This document shows positions 45,286-54,932 of a DNA stretch of 64,000 bases, piece by piece. Positions within the stretch are counted from its first letter, which is position 1; the number at the start of each line of letters is the position of its first letter. The stretch is taken from assembly GCF_947241125.1 (NCBI RefSeq), contig NZ_OX365700.1:1116001-1180000 (forward strand). The letters are read 5' to 3'. Made by a program: the position numbers and the translations under genes. The notes under the pieces were generated by a model that saw only the letters and a program-made list of their open reading frames with translations, was not told the DNA's origin and searched no databases. The DNA is from Nitrospira tepida. Lineage in GTDB: Bacteria; Nitrospirota; Nitrospiria; Nitrospirales; Nitrospiraceae.

Positions 45286-48200
45286 ATGTTTCTGAAGTCC
45301 CTGGAGATGGTCGGGTTCAAGTCCTTCGCAGAGGCGAAGATTGAGTTTCCGCGGGGAGTTACGGCGGTCGTCGGTCCCAACGGGAGCGGCAAGAGCAATG
45401 TGGTGGACGCCATTCTCTGGGTGCTGGGCGAGCAAAGCACAAAGACGCTCCGCAGCGAACGGATGGAAGACGTGATCTTCAACGGCACCGAGATCCGCAA
45501 GCCGATGGGGATGGCCGAGGTCACGTTGGTCATCGCCGGCATCCAGCCGGGCGATTTGCAAGGGATGGGCGATGCGTCCAGCCTGCTCAGCGACTATTCC
45601 GAGGTCATGGTCACCCGCCGGCTCTTCCGCAACGGCGACAGCGAATACCTGCTGAACAAGACGCTCTGCCGCTTGAAAGACGTCCGCTCAGTGATGCTGG
45701 ATACGAGGGCCGGCACCAAGGGCCACACCGTGATCGCCCAGGGCCAGCTCGATCAGATTCTCAACGCCAGCCCGCAGGGCCGCCGGGAGCTGATCGAAGA
45801 GACGGCCGGGATCGTCCGCTACAAGAAGCAAAAGGCCGAGGCCCTGCGCAAGCTCGAGGCCACGCAACAAAACTTGGTCCGGGTGCGGGACGTCATCGGA
45901 GAGGTCAAGAAGCAGCTCAACTGGCTCGAACGGCAGGCTCAGCAGGCCCGCGCCTACGATTCGCTCCAGAAGGAAGGGCGGACGATCGAGATCCGGTTGC
46001 TCTCCGACGACTATCGAAAGCTGATAGCGAGCCGGGGAGCCGTGGACCTGGAGGCGCAGGAGTTGGCTGACCACGAGGCGGAGTTGTCGGCCGACCATGG
46101 GCGTCTTGATGCAAAGGCGGAGGAGCTGAAATTGGCCATGCAGCGGGACCATGAACTGCTCCAGACGGTCCAACAGGAGTTGGCTTCGGTGGAGACGCAA
46201 CGGGCGCAGGCCCTCGGCCAGGTCGAGATCGAACGGAACCGGGCGCAACTGCTCGAACAACAACAGGCCCAGGCGGTGGCCGACTCCGCCCGTTGCGAAG
46301 AAGATCGCGCCCAGGCCATGCGCGATGTGGAAGCCTTGGTGGAGCAGTTGGCCATTCTGGAGGCGGAGTTGGAGGAACGGGTGGCCCAGGCGGACCGGTT
46401 GGAGGGCCAACTCAGGGACCTGCGAGGGCGTCAGGACGCGCTCGAGGCGGAACAGCGCGAGGCCAACCGGAATCTGCTGGTTGCCTCGTCCCTCGTGGTG
46501 GCGGGAGAGAGTACAATCTCACGGTTGGAAGCCCGCTTCCAGGAAAACAGGGAGCGAGCCGCCCGGCTCGCCCGTGAAGCGGACGAACTGAGCCAACGGC
46601 GGCAACACCTGCACGACCAACTCAGCCTGCTGAGCAAAGATCGTGAGATCGCCGGAGAGCGGCAGGCGGCGATCCGGTCCGAGCAGGAGGCGACCGCCCG
46701 CGAGCTGACGCAGGCAGGCGAACAGTTGGCGGCGGCGGATCAGCGCCGCGCCCGTGATTTGGAGCAGTTGGCGGCGACTGAGTCGCGGCTGCGGACGTTG
46801 CAGGCCGTGGTGCGGGAGGAAATGGGCTACGGGCGCGAAGGCGAGGAGGCGACGACCTCCGTACGCGCGTGCGAAGGGATTCGCGATGCGATCGCCGAAT
46901 GTCTGGTCGTGGCCAACGGCTATGACCGAGCCATTGAAGCGCTGTTGGGCGAGCGGGTGCGCGCCTGGTTCGTCGATAGTCCGCGCCATGCGTCCGAGGC
47001 GATCGCCTTTTTGAAGCAGAAGGATCTCGGACGGGGGTCTTTCCTGCCTCTCAGCTTCCGCTCGGAGAAACAACCCGAGCCGGTTGACACGCCCGGGTGG
47101 TGGCCGACGCTCTCCGACCAGCCCGGCGTGCTTGGACGGGTCTCCGACGTCGTCGAAGTCCAGCGCGATTCTCAGCAGGCCCTGGCCTCCTTATTCGCGC
47201 GAGCCGTGATTGTGAGCGATGTGGACCAGGCCCTTCGGCTGTGGGAGCAGGGAGACTGGATCGGCCCCACCGGCCCGACGTTGGTGACACTGGCTGGCGA
47301 AATCCTGGAGCCCGATGGGGTGATCACGGGCGGGTCGGCCCAGGTGTCGGGAGGCGTGCTTCAACGGCGCCGCGAAGTGCAGCAGTTGGAGGAGCATCGA
47401 ACGACGCTGCTCGCCGGCATCGAAACGCTCCGGGCCACGCGCGAGCACCTGCATCAGCATCTGAATCAACTGCGGGACAGGGCCCAGGCGCTCCAAGTCG
47501 ATCTCCGGGAGATCGAATTGAAGGCGGTGGCGCTTTCGAAGGACCACAGCGGGTCGGAGCAGAGTCTGGTCGAGCTGACGGGGCGGATGGATCGGATTGG
47601 CGAGGAACGGCGGGAGTCGGAAACCGACGCGCAGAGTCTGGCGGATCAGATCGCCGCCAAGCAGCAGGAGTGCCGGCAAGCCGTGGCGCAGCGTGATGAG
47701 ATGGCCGGGCTGGTGACGCGGTTACAGCAGCGGCAGGAACAGTCGCAGCAGGAGATGGAGGGAACACAGGAGCGGGCCACCGAGGCCAGGCTGGCTGTCG
47801 GCACTCTACGGGCCCGCCGCGAGCACTTGGCCGCGGACCGTGAGCGCCTCCGACGGCATCTGGAAGCGTGCGGGGTGCGGCTTGAGCAGTTGGCGCAGGC
47901 ACAGGAGGAATTGAAGGCCTCCTTGCAGGCCAGTCTGTCCGAGCGGGGTCGCCACCAGGAAGTCTGTCAGGAGTTGGGGCGGCGGGCGGATGAGATTCAG
48001 GCTCGGTCGGTGGCTGCCCAGGAGGCGCTGGCCCAACGAGCGGAACTGCTCAAGGATGTGGAGCGCGCCGTCGCCGAGCTTCGGGAGCGCATGGAGTCCG
48101 TCCGACAGCGGCGGCTTGAGGTCGAAGTCAAACGGGCTCAGGTGCAGATGCAATTGGAGGTGGTCGAAGGAACCCTCACCGGAACCTATCAGGTCGAGTT

Positions 48201-48963
48201 GCCGAGAACCGTTCCCGGGGACCAGGAGGCCGATGGCGCGCCGGCTGAAATCGAGTTCCAGGTGGCCAGTGAAGAGGAGCGCCAGGCCTTGCGGGACCGG
48301 CTGCAGAAGATTCGCGATCGTCTCGCGAAGATCGGGGGCGTGAATCTGGCGGCGATTGACGAGCATCGTCAGCTTGAAGAACGCTATCAGTTTCTGACCA
48401 GCCAGGAAGAAGACCTGACGAAATCGATCAAGTCGCTCAAAGAAATCATCCAACGGATCAATCGGACTACCAAAGAGCTGTTCCAGGAAACCTTTGCGCA
48501 ATTGCAGGAGAAGTTCGGTGAATTGTTTCAGAAAGTGTTTCCAGGAGGAAGGGCCGAACTCGTGTCCGTCGAGCCGGAGCCGGAGGCGGAGGGCGAGAGT
48601 GACGGGCCGGCCGAGCCCGGCATCGATATCGTGGCACAGCCGCCCGGCAAGCGGTTGAAGAGCATCACGATGCTCTCCGGCGGCGAAAAGACCCTCACCG
48701 CCATGGCCCTGTTGTTCGCCAGCTTTCTGATCCGCCCCACGCCGTTCTGCATTCTGGACGAAATCGACGCGCCGCTGGATGAAGAGAATATCGGCCGGTT
48801 CACCAGGGTCTTGCGGGAACTGGCGGCCAGCGCGCAGTTCATCGTCATCACCCATAACAAGCGCACCATGTCCATTGCCGATTCCTTGTTCGGCGTGACC
48901 ATGGAAGAGCCGGGGGTGTCGAAACTCGTCTCGGTTCGCTTGACCGATTTGCAGCCTGCGTAG
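45286..48963 (+). CDS. smc: Chromosome partition protein SMC
   Basis: A 1225-aa condensin ATPase organising the chromosome. The head has Walker A GPNGSGKSN at residues 30-38 and, at the C-terminus, the ABC signature TMLSGGEKTLTAMALLF with Walker B FCILDEIDAPLDEENIGRF. Between lie two long coiled coils (about 165-500 and 690-1020), rich in Glu, Gln and Arg, separated by the hinge at about 520-680, where ACEGIRDAIAECLVVANGYD begins and GPTLVTLAGEILEPDGVITGGS ends. The ATG at 45286 follows AGAGGAGGGG. scpA and scpB are not in view. Length is typical. Confidence 0.96.
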   Translation: MFLKSLEMVGFKSFAEAKIEFPRGVTAVVGPNGSGKSNVVDAILWVLGEQSTKTLRSERMEDVIFNGTEIRKPMGMAEVTLVIAGIQPGDLQGMGDASSLLSDYSEVMVTRRLFRNGDSEYLLNKTLCRLKDVRSVMLDTRAGTKGHTVIAQGQLDQILNASPQGRRELIEETAGIVRYKKQKAEALRKLEATQQNLVRVRDVIGEVKKQLNWLERQAQQARAYDSLQKEGRTIEIRLLSDDYRKLIASRGAVDLEAQELADHEAELSADHGRLDAKAEELKLAMQRDHELLQTVQQELASVETQRAQALGQVEIERNRAQLLEQQQAQAVADSARCEEDRAQAMRDVEALVEQLAILEAELEERVAQADRLEGQLRDLRGRQDALEAEQREANRNLLVASSLVVAGESTISRLEARFQENRERAARLAREADELSQRRQHLHDQLSLLSKDREIAGERQAAIRSEQEATARELTQAGEQLAAADQRRARDLEQLAATESRLRTLQAVVREEMGYGREGEEATTSVRACEGIRDAIAECLVVANGYDRAIEALLGERVRAWFVDSPRHASEAIAFLKQKDLGRGSFLPLSFRSEKQPEPVDTPGWWPTLSDQPGVLGRVSDVVEVQRDSQQALASLFARAVIVSDVDQALRLWEQGDWIGPTGPTLVTLAGEILEPDGVITGGSAQVSGGVLQRRREVQQLEEHRTTLLAGIETLRATREHLHQHLNQLRDRAQALQVDLREIELKAVALSKDHSGSEQSLVELTGRMDRIGEERRESETDAQSLADQIAAKQQECRQAVAQRDEMAGLVTRLQQRQEQSQQEMEGTQERATEARLAVGTLRARREHLAADRERLRRHLEACGVRLEQLAQAQEELKASLQASLSERGRHQEVCQELGRRADEIQARSVAAQEALAQRAELLKDVERAVAELRERMESVRQRRLEVEVKRAQVQMQLEVVEGTLTGTYQVELPRTVPGDQEADGAPAEIEFQVASEEERQALRDRLQKIRDRLAKIGGVNLAAIDEHRQLEERYQFLTSQEEDLTKSIKSLKEIIQRINRTTKELFQETFAQLQEKFGELFQKVFPGGRAELVSVEPEPEAEGESDGPAEPGIDIVAQPPGKRLKSITMLSGGEKTLTAMALLFASFLIRPTPFCILDEIDAPLDEENIGRFTRVLRELAASAQFIVITHNKRTMSIADSLFGVTMEEPGVSKLVSVRLTDLQPA

Positions 48964-49027
48964 CCTTCAACACGCTTCCTGATCGGTTCGGCCACCTGCC
49001 GCCGGGGGGTAGGGATTGCCTTCTCCC

Positions 49028-49057
49028 TTGACTTGACGGGAGGCGTTTGTTTATATG
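49028..49057 (+). promoter_or_regulatory. Possible promoter for shc
   Basis: TTGACT (49028-49033), 18-bp spacer, TATATG (49052-49057), in the 187-bp gap between smc and the cyclase. Confidence 0.4.
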
Positions 49058-49150
49058 CCCTTAGAATTTCGAAGCTTTCCTTCATCTCACCGCCAGGCAG
49101 AAGGGTGATTCCATGGAAGCCTTCAAGGCGCAAGGGGGCTATTCTGGTCA

Positions 49151-51343
49151 ATGACGCCCGGTACGACTGAAATCACGAGGTTGAAGAATTTGTTTTCCCG
49201 CTTGTCGGGGAGCTTGCTTGGCGCCATGCCCGCTCGCTTGCGGACCGGGTCGGCCCGGCCTCGCCTACCCCTGCTCCGCCTGATCGCCAGGAACGAGCGT
49301 CTGGGCGCCGCCACGGAAACCCATCCCCGCCGAGTGACCGGCACGGCCCTCAGCCAGCCCGATTCCATTGATGACGCGTTGCGCCGGAGCCAGGCCTGGT
49401 TGCTGTCCCGGCAGGATCCCCGCGAGGGTTTCTGGGTTGCGGAGTTGGAGGCGGATGCGACTCTGATCTCCGAATACGTGATGCTGCGTCGCTTTCTCAG
49501 GCTGTCGGATCCCGAGCGCGAGCGCAAGGTCGTAAGTTATCTGAAACACACGCAGTTGGCCGACGGAGGCTGGGCCATCTACTACGGCGGGCCGGCCGAG
49601 ATCAGCGCCTCCGTGAAGGCCTATTTCGCATTGAAATTGGCCGGGGTGTCGGCGTCCGAACCCTTCATGCTCAAAGCGCGGGAGCGGATTCTGGCCATGG
49701 GCGGAGTCGTCTCGGCCAACGTGTTCACGAAGATTACTCTGGCCCTCTTCGGGCAATACGACTGGCGGGGCGTGCCCAGCATGCCGCCGGAGATCATGCT
49801 GCTGCCCAAGGACTTTTACTTCAGCATCTACGCCATCTCCTATTGGTCTCGGGCGGTCCTGATCCCGCTCCTGATCGTGTTTGCCCATCGGCCCCTCTGC
49901 CGGATTCCCAAAGAGCAGGGCATCGACGAACTCTATGTCACGCCGAAAGACCAGCTCGATTTCAGCCAGTTCCCGCCCTTTAAGAAGGATGCCCGCTGGT
50001 TCACGTGGCGGAATGTCTTCATCACATTGGACGGGTTGTTGAAATGGTACGACGGGCGTCCGGTCGAATCCGTCCGTCGATACGGGCTCGAGCGCGCCGC
50101 GAAATGGATGTTGGAACGACTCAACGGAACCGGCGGGTTGGGCGCCATCTATCCGGCCATGGCCAATTCGATTTTCGCCCTCCGCTGCTTGGGGTATGAC
50201 GCGCACCATCCGCTGGTCGTGAAGGCGTTGAAGGAAATCGAAGAGCTGGAAGTCCACGGCACCGCCTTCGACCAGGGACAGCCGGTGGACACGCTGCACC
50301 TTCAGCCCTGCTTCTCTCCGATCTGGGACACGTCCCTGTTGATGAATGCGCTGGTCGAGGCTGGGCTTGCGCCGGATCATCCCGCGATGGTCAAGGCGGC
50401 GAATTGGCTGCTGGCCAAGCAGACGCGCACGGTCGGGGATTGGCAAGTGTCCGCGCCTCACGCCAAGCCCGGCGGCTGGTATTTTCAATTTGAAAATGAG
50501 CACTATCCGGACGTGGACGATTCGGCGGTGGTCCTCATGGCGCTGGCCAAGGCCAAGGGCGCAAACGAAGAGGTCAAGCGCGCCGCCATCGAGCGGGGAT
50601 TCCGATGGGTCATGGCCATGCAGGGGTCGGACGGCGGATGGGGAGCCTACGACAAAGACAATAATCGCATGGTCTTCAATTACATCCCCTTTGCCGACCA
50701 CCGGGCGTTGCTCGATCCCAGCACGGCGGACCTCACCGGCCGGTGTCTTGAGATGCTCGGGGCGCTTGGGTACGACCAATCCCATCCGGCTGTGGCGCCG
50801 GCGCTGCGGTTTCTCAAGCGGGAGCAGGAACCGGACGGCAGTTGGTACGGCCGCTGGGGCGTGAATTACATCTATGGAACCTGGTCTGTGCTTGCCGGGT
50901 TGAAGGCGATCGGGGAGGACCTGTCGCTGCCGTACGTCCGCCGAGCCGTGGCTTGGCTCGAAACGCACCAGAATCCCGACGGCGGATGGGGCGAGTCCTG
51001 CCTCTCCTATGCCGACGGCGCGCACCATGGCCGGGGCGACAGCACCCCTTCGCAGACCGCCTGGGCCCTGCTGGCCTTGCTCTGCGCCGGAGAAGCGGAG
51101 TCGTTCAGCGTCGTGCGGGGGATCAATTACTTGGTTCGCCATCAATCGAAAGACGGGTCGTGGGAGGAGGTCCGCCATACCGGTACCGGCTTCCCGCGCG
51201 TCTTCTATCTGCGCTACCACTGGTACTGCCAGTATTTTCCCTTCTGGGCGCTGGCGATGTACCGCAACATCAAAGCCCGGGGCTGTGCTCGAGCCGATGA
51301 GCTCCAGCAGGCCGCGCGAACCTCCGGCGAGTATCGGGTCTGA
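49151..51343 (+). CDS. shc: Squalene-hopene cyclase
   Basis: A 730-aa triterpene cyclase that turns squalene into hopene, the hopanoid skeleton. The protonating motif DVDD is at residues 454-457 (HYPDVDDSAVVLMA). QW-type repeats are visible, for example QLADGGWAIYYGG, GSDGGWGAYDK, EPDGSWYGRWGVNYIYGTW and NPDGGWGESCLSY. The N-terminal 70 residues are a basic extension preceding the first repeat. As a monotopic enzyme it sits on the cytoplasmic membrane. It is followed by an HpnG-type gene and then mla genes. Confidence 0.95.
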   Translation: MTPGTTEITRLKNLFSRLSGSLLGAMPARLRTGSARPRLPLLRLIARNERLGAATETHPRRVTGTALSQPDSIDDALRRSQAWLLSRQDPREGFWVAELEADATLISEYVMLRRFLRLSDPERERKVVSYLKHTQLADGGWAIYYGGPAEISASVKAYFALKLAGVSASEPFMLKARERILAMGGVVSANVFTKITLALFGQYDWRGVPSMPPEIMLLPKDFYFSIYAISYWSRAVLIPLLIVFAHRPLCRIPKEQGIDELYVTPKDQLDFSQFPPFKKDARWFTWRNVFITLDGLLKWYDGRPVESVRRYGLERAAKWMLERLNGTGGLGAIYPAMANSIFALRCLGYDAHHPLVVKALKEIEELEVHGTAFDQGQPVDTLHLQPCFSPIWDTSLLMNALVEAGLAPDHPAMVKAANWLLAKQTRTVGDWQVSAPHAKPGGWYFQFENEHYPDVDDSAVVLMALAKAKGANEEVKRAAIERGFRWVMAMQGSDGGWGAYDKDNNRMVFNYIPFADHRALLDPSTADLTGRCLEMLGALGYDQSHPAVAPALRFLKREQEPDGSWYGRWGVNYIYGTWSVLAGLKAIGEDLSLPYVRRAVAWLETHQNPDGGWGESCLSYADGAHHGRGDSTPSQTAWALLALLCAGEAESFSVVRGINYLVRHQSKDGSWEEVRHTGTGFPRVFYLRYHWYCQYFPFWALAMYRNIKARGCARADELQQAARTSGEYRV

Positions 51344-51398
51344 TCCCATGACCCCCTGCGGCCCTGCTGCGGCTCGCCTGATCCCCCTTGCCTGACAC

Positions 51399-52163
51399 GT
51401 GCACCGCGTCGGCATCTTCGCGGCGACGACCTGGGAAATCAAAGCCGTTCAAGCCGCGCTCGGCAGTTGCGAGCGGACGCGTTTGGGGACGATTCCCTGT
51501 CTCGTGAGCCATTGCGGCGGGCTCTGGGTCTATCTGATCCAGTCCGGCATCGGGCCAACCGTCGCCGGAGCGGTGGCCAAACAGTTGCTTGCCGAGGCTC
51601 GCTGGGACGCCGTCGTGTCGGCCGGATTCGCCTGCGATCTGAGCCAGGGCCGGGCCGGGGCCCTGCTGATCGGCAACCGTGTGCGGGCGCTGCCGCGCGC
51701 CGGCGGCGCAGCGGGACCCTGGTCCGACATTCCGTCCGATGGGGCGTTGCTGGCGCAGGCAGGCTCCGTCTTGGCTCGGTATCAATTCGAGGGGCGCATC
51801 GGCCCCTATCTCAGCAGCGATCGTGTATTGTGGACGTCAGCCCAGAAACGGGCCGTGGCGGAATTGTTCGGCGGAATGGCGTTCGATATGGAAAGCGCGG
51901 CGTTGGCGGAAGCGGCGCGGGCCTATACGGTGCCGTTCGTGATCGTGCGCGCGGCGTCGGACCTCCTCGATGACACCCTGCCGATGGATTTCAATCGGTG
52001 GATCGACCCCGGCGCATCCTGGCTGCTCAAAGCCGGGGAGGTGACGTCGCTGCTTTTCAGTCCCAAGCGCTGCAGCCGGTTGCTTCGCCTGCATCGGCAG
52101 AGTCGCGAGGCGGCTGCACAATTGACGGGTTTTTTTGAACGGTTCCTTCCAGTCTTGGTATAA
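51399..52163 (+). CDS. hpnG: Nucleoside phosphorylase-family protein, HpnG-like
   Basis: A 254-aa protein of the PNP/UDP phosphorylase superfamily. Signatures are VGIFAATTWEIKAV at the N-terminus, IQSGIGPTVAGAVAKQLL, VVSAGFACDLSQGRAG and the purine/sugar contact block GGMAFDMESAALAEAARAYTVPFVIVRAASD. HpnG removes adenine from adenosylhopane to give ribosylhopane, the step after HpnH. The neighbourhood with shc, and hpnH elsewhere in the window, supports this. The start is a GTG at 51399. Some generic nucleosidases look similar, so the name depends partly on context. Confidence 0.8.
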   Translation: MHRVGIFAATTWEIKAVQAALGSCERTRLGTIPCLVSHCGGLWVYLIQSGIGPTVAGAVAKQLLAEARWDAVVSAGFACDLSQGRAGALLIGNRVRALPRAGGAAGPWSDIPSDGALLAQAGSVLARYQFEGRIGPYLSSDRVLWTSAQKRAVAELFGGMAFDMESAALAEAARAYTVPFVIVRAASDLLDDTLPMDFNRWIDPGASWLLKAGEVTSLLFSPKRCSRLLRLHRQSREAAAQLTGFFERFLPVLV

Positions 52164-52183
52164 GAATATTTTGGGCTGATGTC

Positions 52184-52966
52184 ATGACCACCGTGATGCC
52201 GCGGACGATTCGCCGACTGGGACGGGCCGGCCTGGGGATTCTGGCCGAGATGGGCCGGATGCTGTTGTTTATCCTCGGCGCGGCGGCCTGGCAGGTTCGC
52301 CCGCCCTTTCGGCTCAGGCTGATCATCAAGCAGCTCCATTTCATCGGCTTCAAATCCTCGTTCGTGGTCGTGTTGACGGCGGCCTTCACCGGCATGGTGC
52401 TGGCGCTTCAGGGCTATTACACGCTCAGGAAATTCGGCTCAGAAGCGTTGTTGGGATCGGCCGTGGCGCTCAGCATGATCCGGGAACTCGGGCCGGTCCT
52501 GGCGGCGCTGATGGTCACGGCGCGCGCCGGCTCCGCCATGACGGCGGAAATCGGGATCATGCGGATCACCGAGCAAATCGACGCCTTGGATACTATGGCG
52601 GTGAATCCCTTGCAGTATCTGGTGGCTCCCAAGGTGGTGGCGAGCCTGATCGGCGTCCCGTTGCTCGTGGCGATCTTCGACGTGGTGGGGATCTGGGGCG
52701 GGCATCTGGTGGGCGTCGAGTTGCTGGGCGTGAATTCCGGGTCCTATTGGAGTTCGATCGAGTCGGCGGTGGAGTGGAAAGACGTGTACGGCGGTATCCT
52801 CAAGTCGATCAGCTTCGGGCTGATCGTCAGTTGGATCTGTTGCTATAAAGGCTATTACACGCGGATGAGCGCGGAAGGATTGGGCACGGCCACGACGGAA
52901 GCGGTGGTGCTGTCGTCGGTGTTGATTCTCGTATGGGACTATTTCCTGACGTCGGTGCTGCTCTGA
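52184..52966 (+). CDS. mlaE: Mla-type lipid ABC transporter permease
   Basis: A 260-aa MlaE-family permease with five to six membrane helices. The family hallmarks are GFKSSFVVVLTAAFTGMVLALQGYY, the coupling-helix region VALSMIRELGPVLAALMVTARAGSAMTAEIG, MRITEQIDALDTMAVNPLQYLVAPK, and a C-terminal GTATTEAVVLSSVLILVWDYFLT. With MlaF it forms an inner-membrane pump for phospholipids or related lipids moving between the membranes. The next gene begins 10 bp after its stop. In this hopanoid neighbourhood it may also handle hopanoids, which is inference. Confidence 0.92.
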   Translation: MTTVMPRTIRRLGRAGLGILAEMGRMLLFILGAAAWQVRPPFRLRLIIKQLHFIGFKSSFVVVLTAAFTGMVLALQGYYTLRKFGSEALLGSAVALSMIRELGPVLAALMVTARAGSAMTAEIGIMRITEQIDALDTMAVNPLQYLVAPKVVASLIGVPLLVAIFDVVGIWGGHLVGVELLGVNSGSYWSSIESAVEWKDVYGGILKSISFGLIVSWICCYKGYYTRMSAEGLGTATTEAVVLSSVLILVWDYFLTSVLL

Positions 52967-52976
52967 GGAATGCGCG

Positions 52977-53750
52977 ATGGAGCCGGAGCCGATCATCCGC
53001 CTGAACGACGTCCACAAGACCCTGGGGCAGCAGCAGGTGCTGCGCGGGATCACGCTGGCGATCCCAAAAGGCAAGATGACGACGATCATCGGGCGCAGCG
53101 GTGAAGGCAAGAGCGTGTTGTTGAAACACATGATCGGGCTGCTCCAGCCCGATCGCGGCGAGGTGTGGGTGGACGGGGTGGACATCGCCAGATTGCACGC
53201 CCAGCGGCTGAATGAGGTGCGCAAGCGTTTCGCCATGCTGTTCCAGAGCGCCGCTCTGTTCGATTCGCTCACGGTCTTCGACAACGTGGCGTTTCCGCTC
53301 CGGGAAAAGCTGCGGCTGCCGGCCTCGGAGGTCAATCGCCGGGTGGACGAAAAGCTCGAACAGGTGGGACTCAAGGGCATGGGACACAAGTTTCCGGCCG
53401 AGCTCAGCGGGGGCATGAAGAAACGCGCCGGCCTGGCGCGCGCCCTGGTCATGGAGCCGGAGATCATTTTGTTCGACGAGCCGACGACGGGGCTCGACCC
53501 CCTGATGGCCAAGACCATTCACGAGCTGATATGCGACATGCAGCGCACGTTCGGATTCACGGCCGTGATGGTGAGCCACGAAATCCCCGAGGTCTTCTCC
53601 TTTTCGGATTATGTGGCGATGATCCATGCCGGTGTCATCGCGGAGATGGCTCCGTCCGGTGAATTCGTCAAGACGCAGGATCCGGTGGTCCGCGAGTTCA
53701 TTTCCGTAGGCGGACTCTATCCGGTCCATCCGGTTTCGACGGCGGGATGA
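52977..53750 (+). CDS. mlaF: Mla-type lipid ABC transporter ATPase
   Basis: A 257-aa ABC ATPase. Walker A is GRSGEGKSVLL (about residues 37-47), the Q-loop lies in FAMLFQSAALFDSLTVFDNVAFPL, the signature is AELSGGMKKRAGLARAL, Walker B ILFDEPTTGLDPL and the switch His is in VMVSHEIPEVF. The start overlaps no other gene but is only 10 bp after mlaE. MCE-domain protein MlaD follows after 13 bp. Confidence 0.94.
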   Translation: MEPEPIIRLNDVHKTLGQQQVLRGITLAIPKGKMTTIIGRSGEGKSVLLKHMIGLLQPDRGEVWVDGVDIARLHAQRLNEVRKRFAMLFQSAALFDSLTVFDNVAFPLREKLRLPASEVNRRVDEKLEQVGLKGMGHKFPAELSGGMKKRAGLARALVMEPEIILFDEPTTGLDPLMAKTIHELICDMQRTFGFTAVMVSHEIPEVFSFSDYVAMIHAGVIAEMAPSGEFVKTQDPVVREFISVGGLYPVHPVSTAG

Positions 53751-53763
53751 TGGGAGAACGCGC

Positions 53764-54219
53764 ATGACACATGAGCGATTGGAATTCGTGGTCGGCCTCT
53801 TCGTGCTCGGCGGGCTGTTGTGTCTGGGCTACCTGTCCATTAAATTGGGAAAGCTGGAATTGATCGGCGGCGGACACTACACGGTCCAGGCCGAGTTCCA
53901 TTCCGCCTCGGGACTCAAGCCGGGGGCGACGGTGGAAATCGCGGGTGTGGAAATCGGCCGCATCAAGGACATCGGCCTGACGGATGATCGCGCCCTGGTC
54001 ACCTTCCAGATCAAGGACGAAGTCAAGCTGTACGATGATACCATTGCGTCGATCAAGACCCGCGGCATCATCGGAGAAAAATTCGTGTCGATCTCGCCGG
54101 GCGGCGGCGGAGATCCGCTGAAGCCGGGCGAGAAGATTCGCGAGACCGAATCAGGGCTGGACCTCGAAGAACTCGTGAGTCAATATGTGCATGGGAACGT
54201 CGGGGACAAGAACAAATAA
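53764..54219 (+). CDS. mlaD: MlaD-type MCE-domain lipid transport protein
   Basis: A 151-aa protein with one N-terminal membrane helix (about residues 8-27, FVVGLFVLGGLLCLGYLSIK) and one periplasmic MCE domain: YTVQAEFHSASGLKPGATVEIAGVEIGRIKDI, then TRGIIGEKFVSISPGG. MlaD hexamers form a ring with a lipid channel on MlaE. The protein is short, like the single-MCE class. It is preceded by GGGAGAAC. Confidence 0.93.
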   Translation: MTHERLEFVVGLFVLGGLLCLGYLSIKLGKLELIGGGHYTVQAEFHSASGLKPGATVEIAGVEIGRIKDIGLTDDRALVTFQIKDEVKLYDDTIASIKTRGIIGEKFVSISPGGGGDPLKPGEKIRETESGLDLEELVSQYVHGNVGDKNK

Positions 54220-54252
54220 GGCCGGGAACCTGCTGGCGGGAAGGAGAGCACG

Positions 54253-54927
54253 ATGCACAGGGTTTCGAGGAGACAGTCTCGCGGTCACAGCACGCGACTC
54301 GTGGGGATACTCGCCTTGACGCTCAGCCTGGCGGTCGGCCTCGACTGGCTGGCCGGCGCGCGCCATACCTGGGCGCTTGCGGCCGGGCCGATGGAAGCCG
54401 TGAAGGGCAGCATCGACGACGCCCTGCGAATCCTGGCGGACAAGGAACTCAAAGGTCAGGACAAGTCCAAGGAGCGCCGCCAAAAGCTGGAGGCGGTCGT
54501 GGCGTCGCGGTTCAGTTATGAAGAAATGTCCCGGCGTGCGCTGGGCGCCCAATGGACGAAGCTGTCCGAGGCGGAGCGACAGGAGTTCGTGGAATTATTC
54601 CGAAGCCTGCTGATCAATTCCTATGCGGACCGCGTGGAGTCCTATTCCGGCGAGCCTATCAACTACGTGGGCGAGCGGGTGGAGAAGGAGTACGGTGAAG
54701 TGCGCACCAAGGTCATGTTGGGACAGGCCGAAGTGCCGTTGGATTATCGCCTGATCAACCGGGCCGGAGACTGGCGCGTCTATGACGTCGTGATCGACGG
54801 GATTTCCCTGGTCAGCAACTATCGGGGCCAGTTCAGCAAGATTCTCAAGAACGGATCGTACCAGGACCTGGTCGAGCAGCTCCGCAAGAAATCCGACAAG
54901 CTTGCCGCCTCGTCGAAGACCCCCTAG
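54253..54927 (+). CDS. mlaC: MlaC-type periplasmic lipid-binding protein
   Basis: A 224-aa protein with a signal peptide (basic start then LVGILALTLSLAVGLDWLAGARHTWALA) and an MlaC/Tol-Pal Ttg2D-type domain. Typical blocks are VASRFSYEEMSRRALGAQWTKLSEAERQEFVELFRSLLINSYADRVESYSGEPI and VIDGISLVSNYRGQFSKILKNGSYQDLVEQLRKK. It shuttles a lipid between the inner-membrane MlaFED and outer-membrane partners. The gene ends 5 bp before the next gene. Confidence 0.93.
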   Translation: MHRVSRRQSRGHSTRLVGILALTLSLAVGLDWLAGARHTWALAAGPMEAVKGSIDDALRILADKELKGQDKSKERRQKLEAVVASRFSYEEMSRRALGAQWTKLSEAERQEFVELFRSLLINSYADRVESYSGEPINYVGERVEKEYGEVRTKVMLGQAEVPLDYRLINRAGDWRVYDVVIDGISLVSNYRGQFSKILKNGSYQDLVEQLRKKSDKLAASSKTP

Positions 54928-54932
54928 TCGTC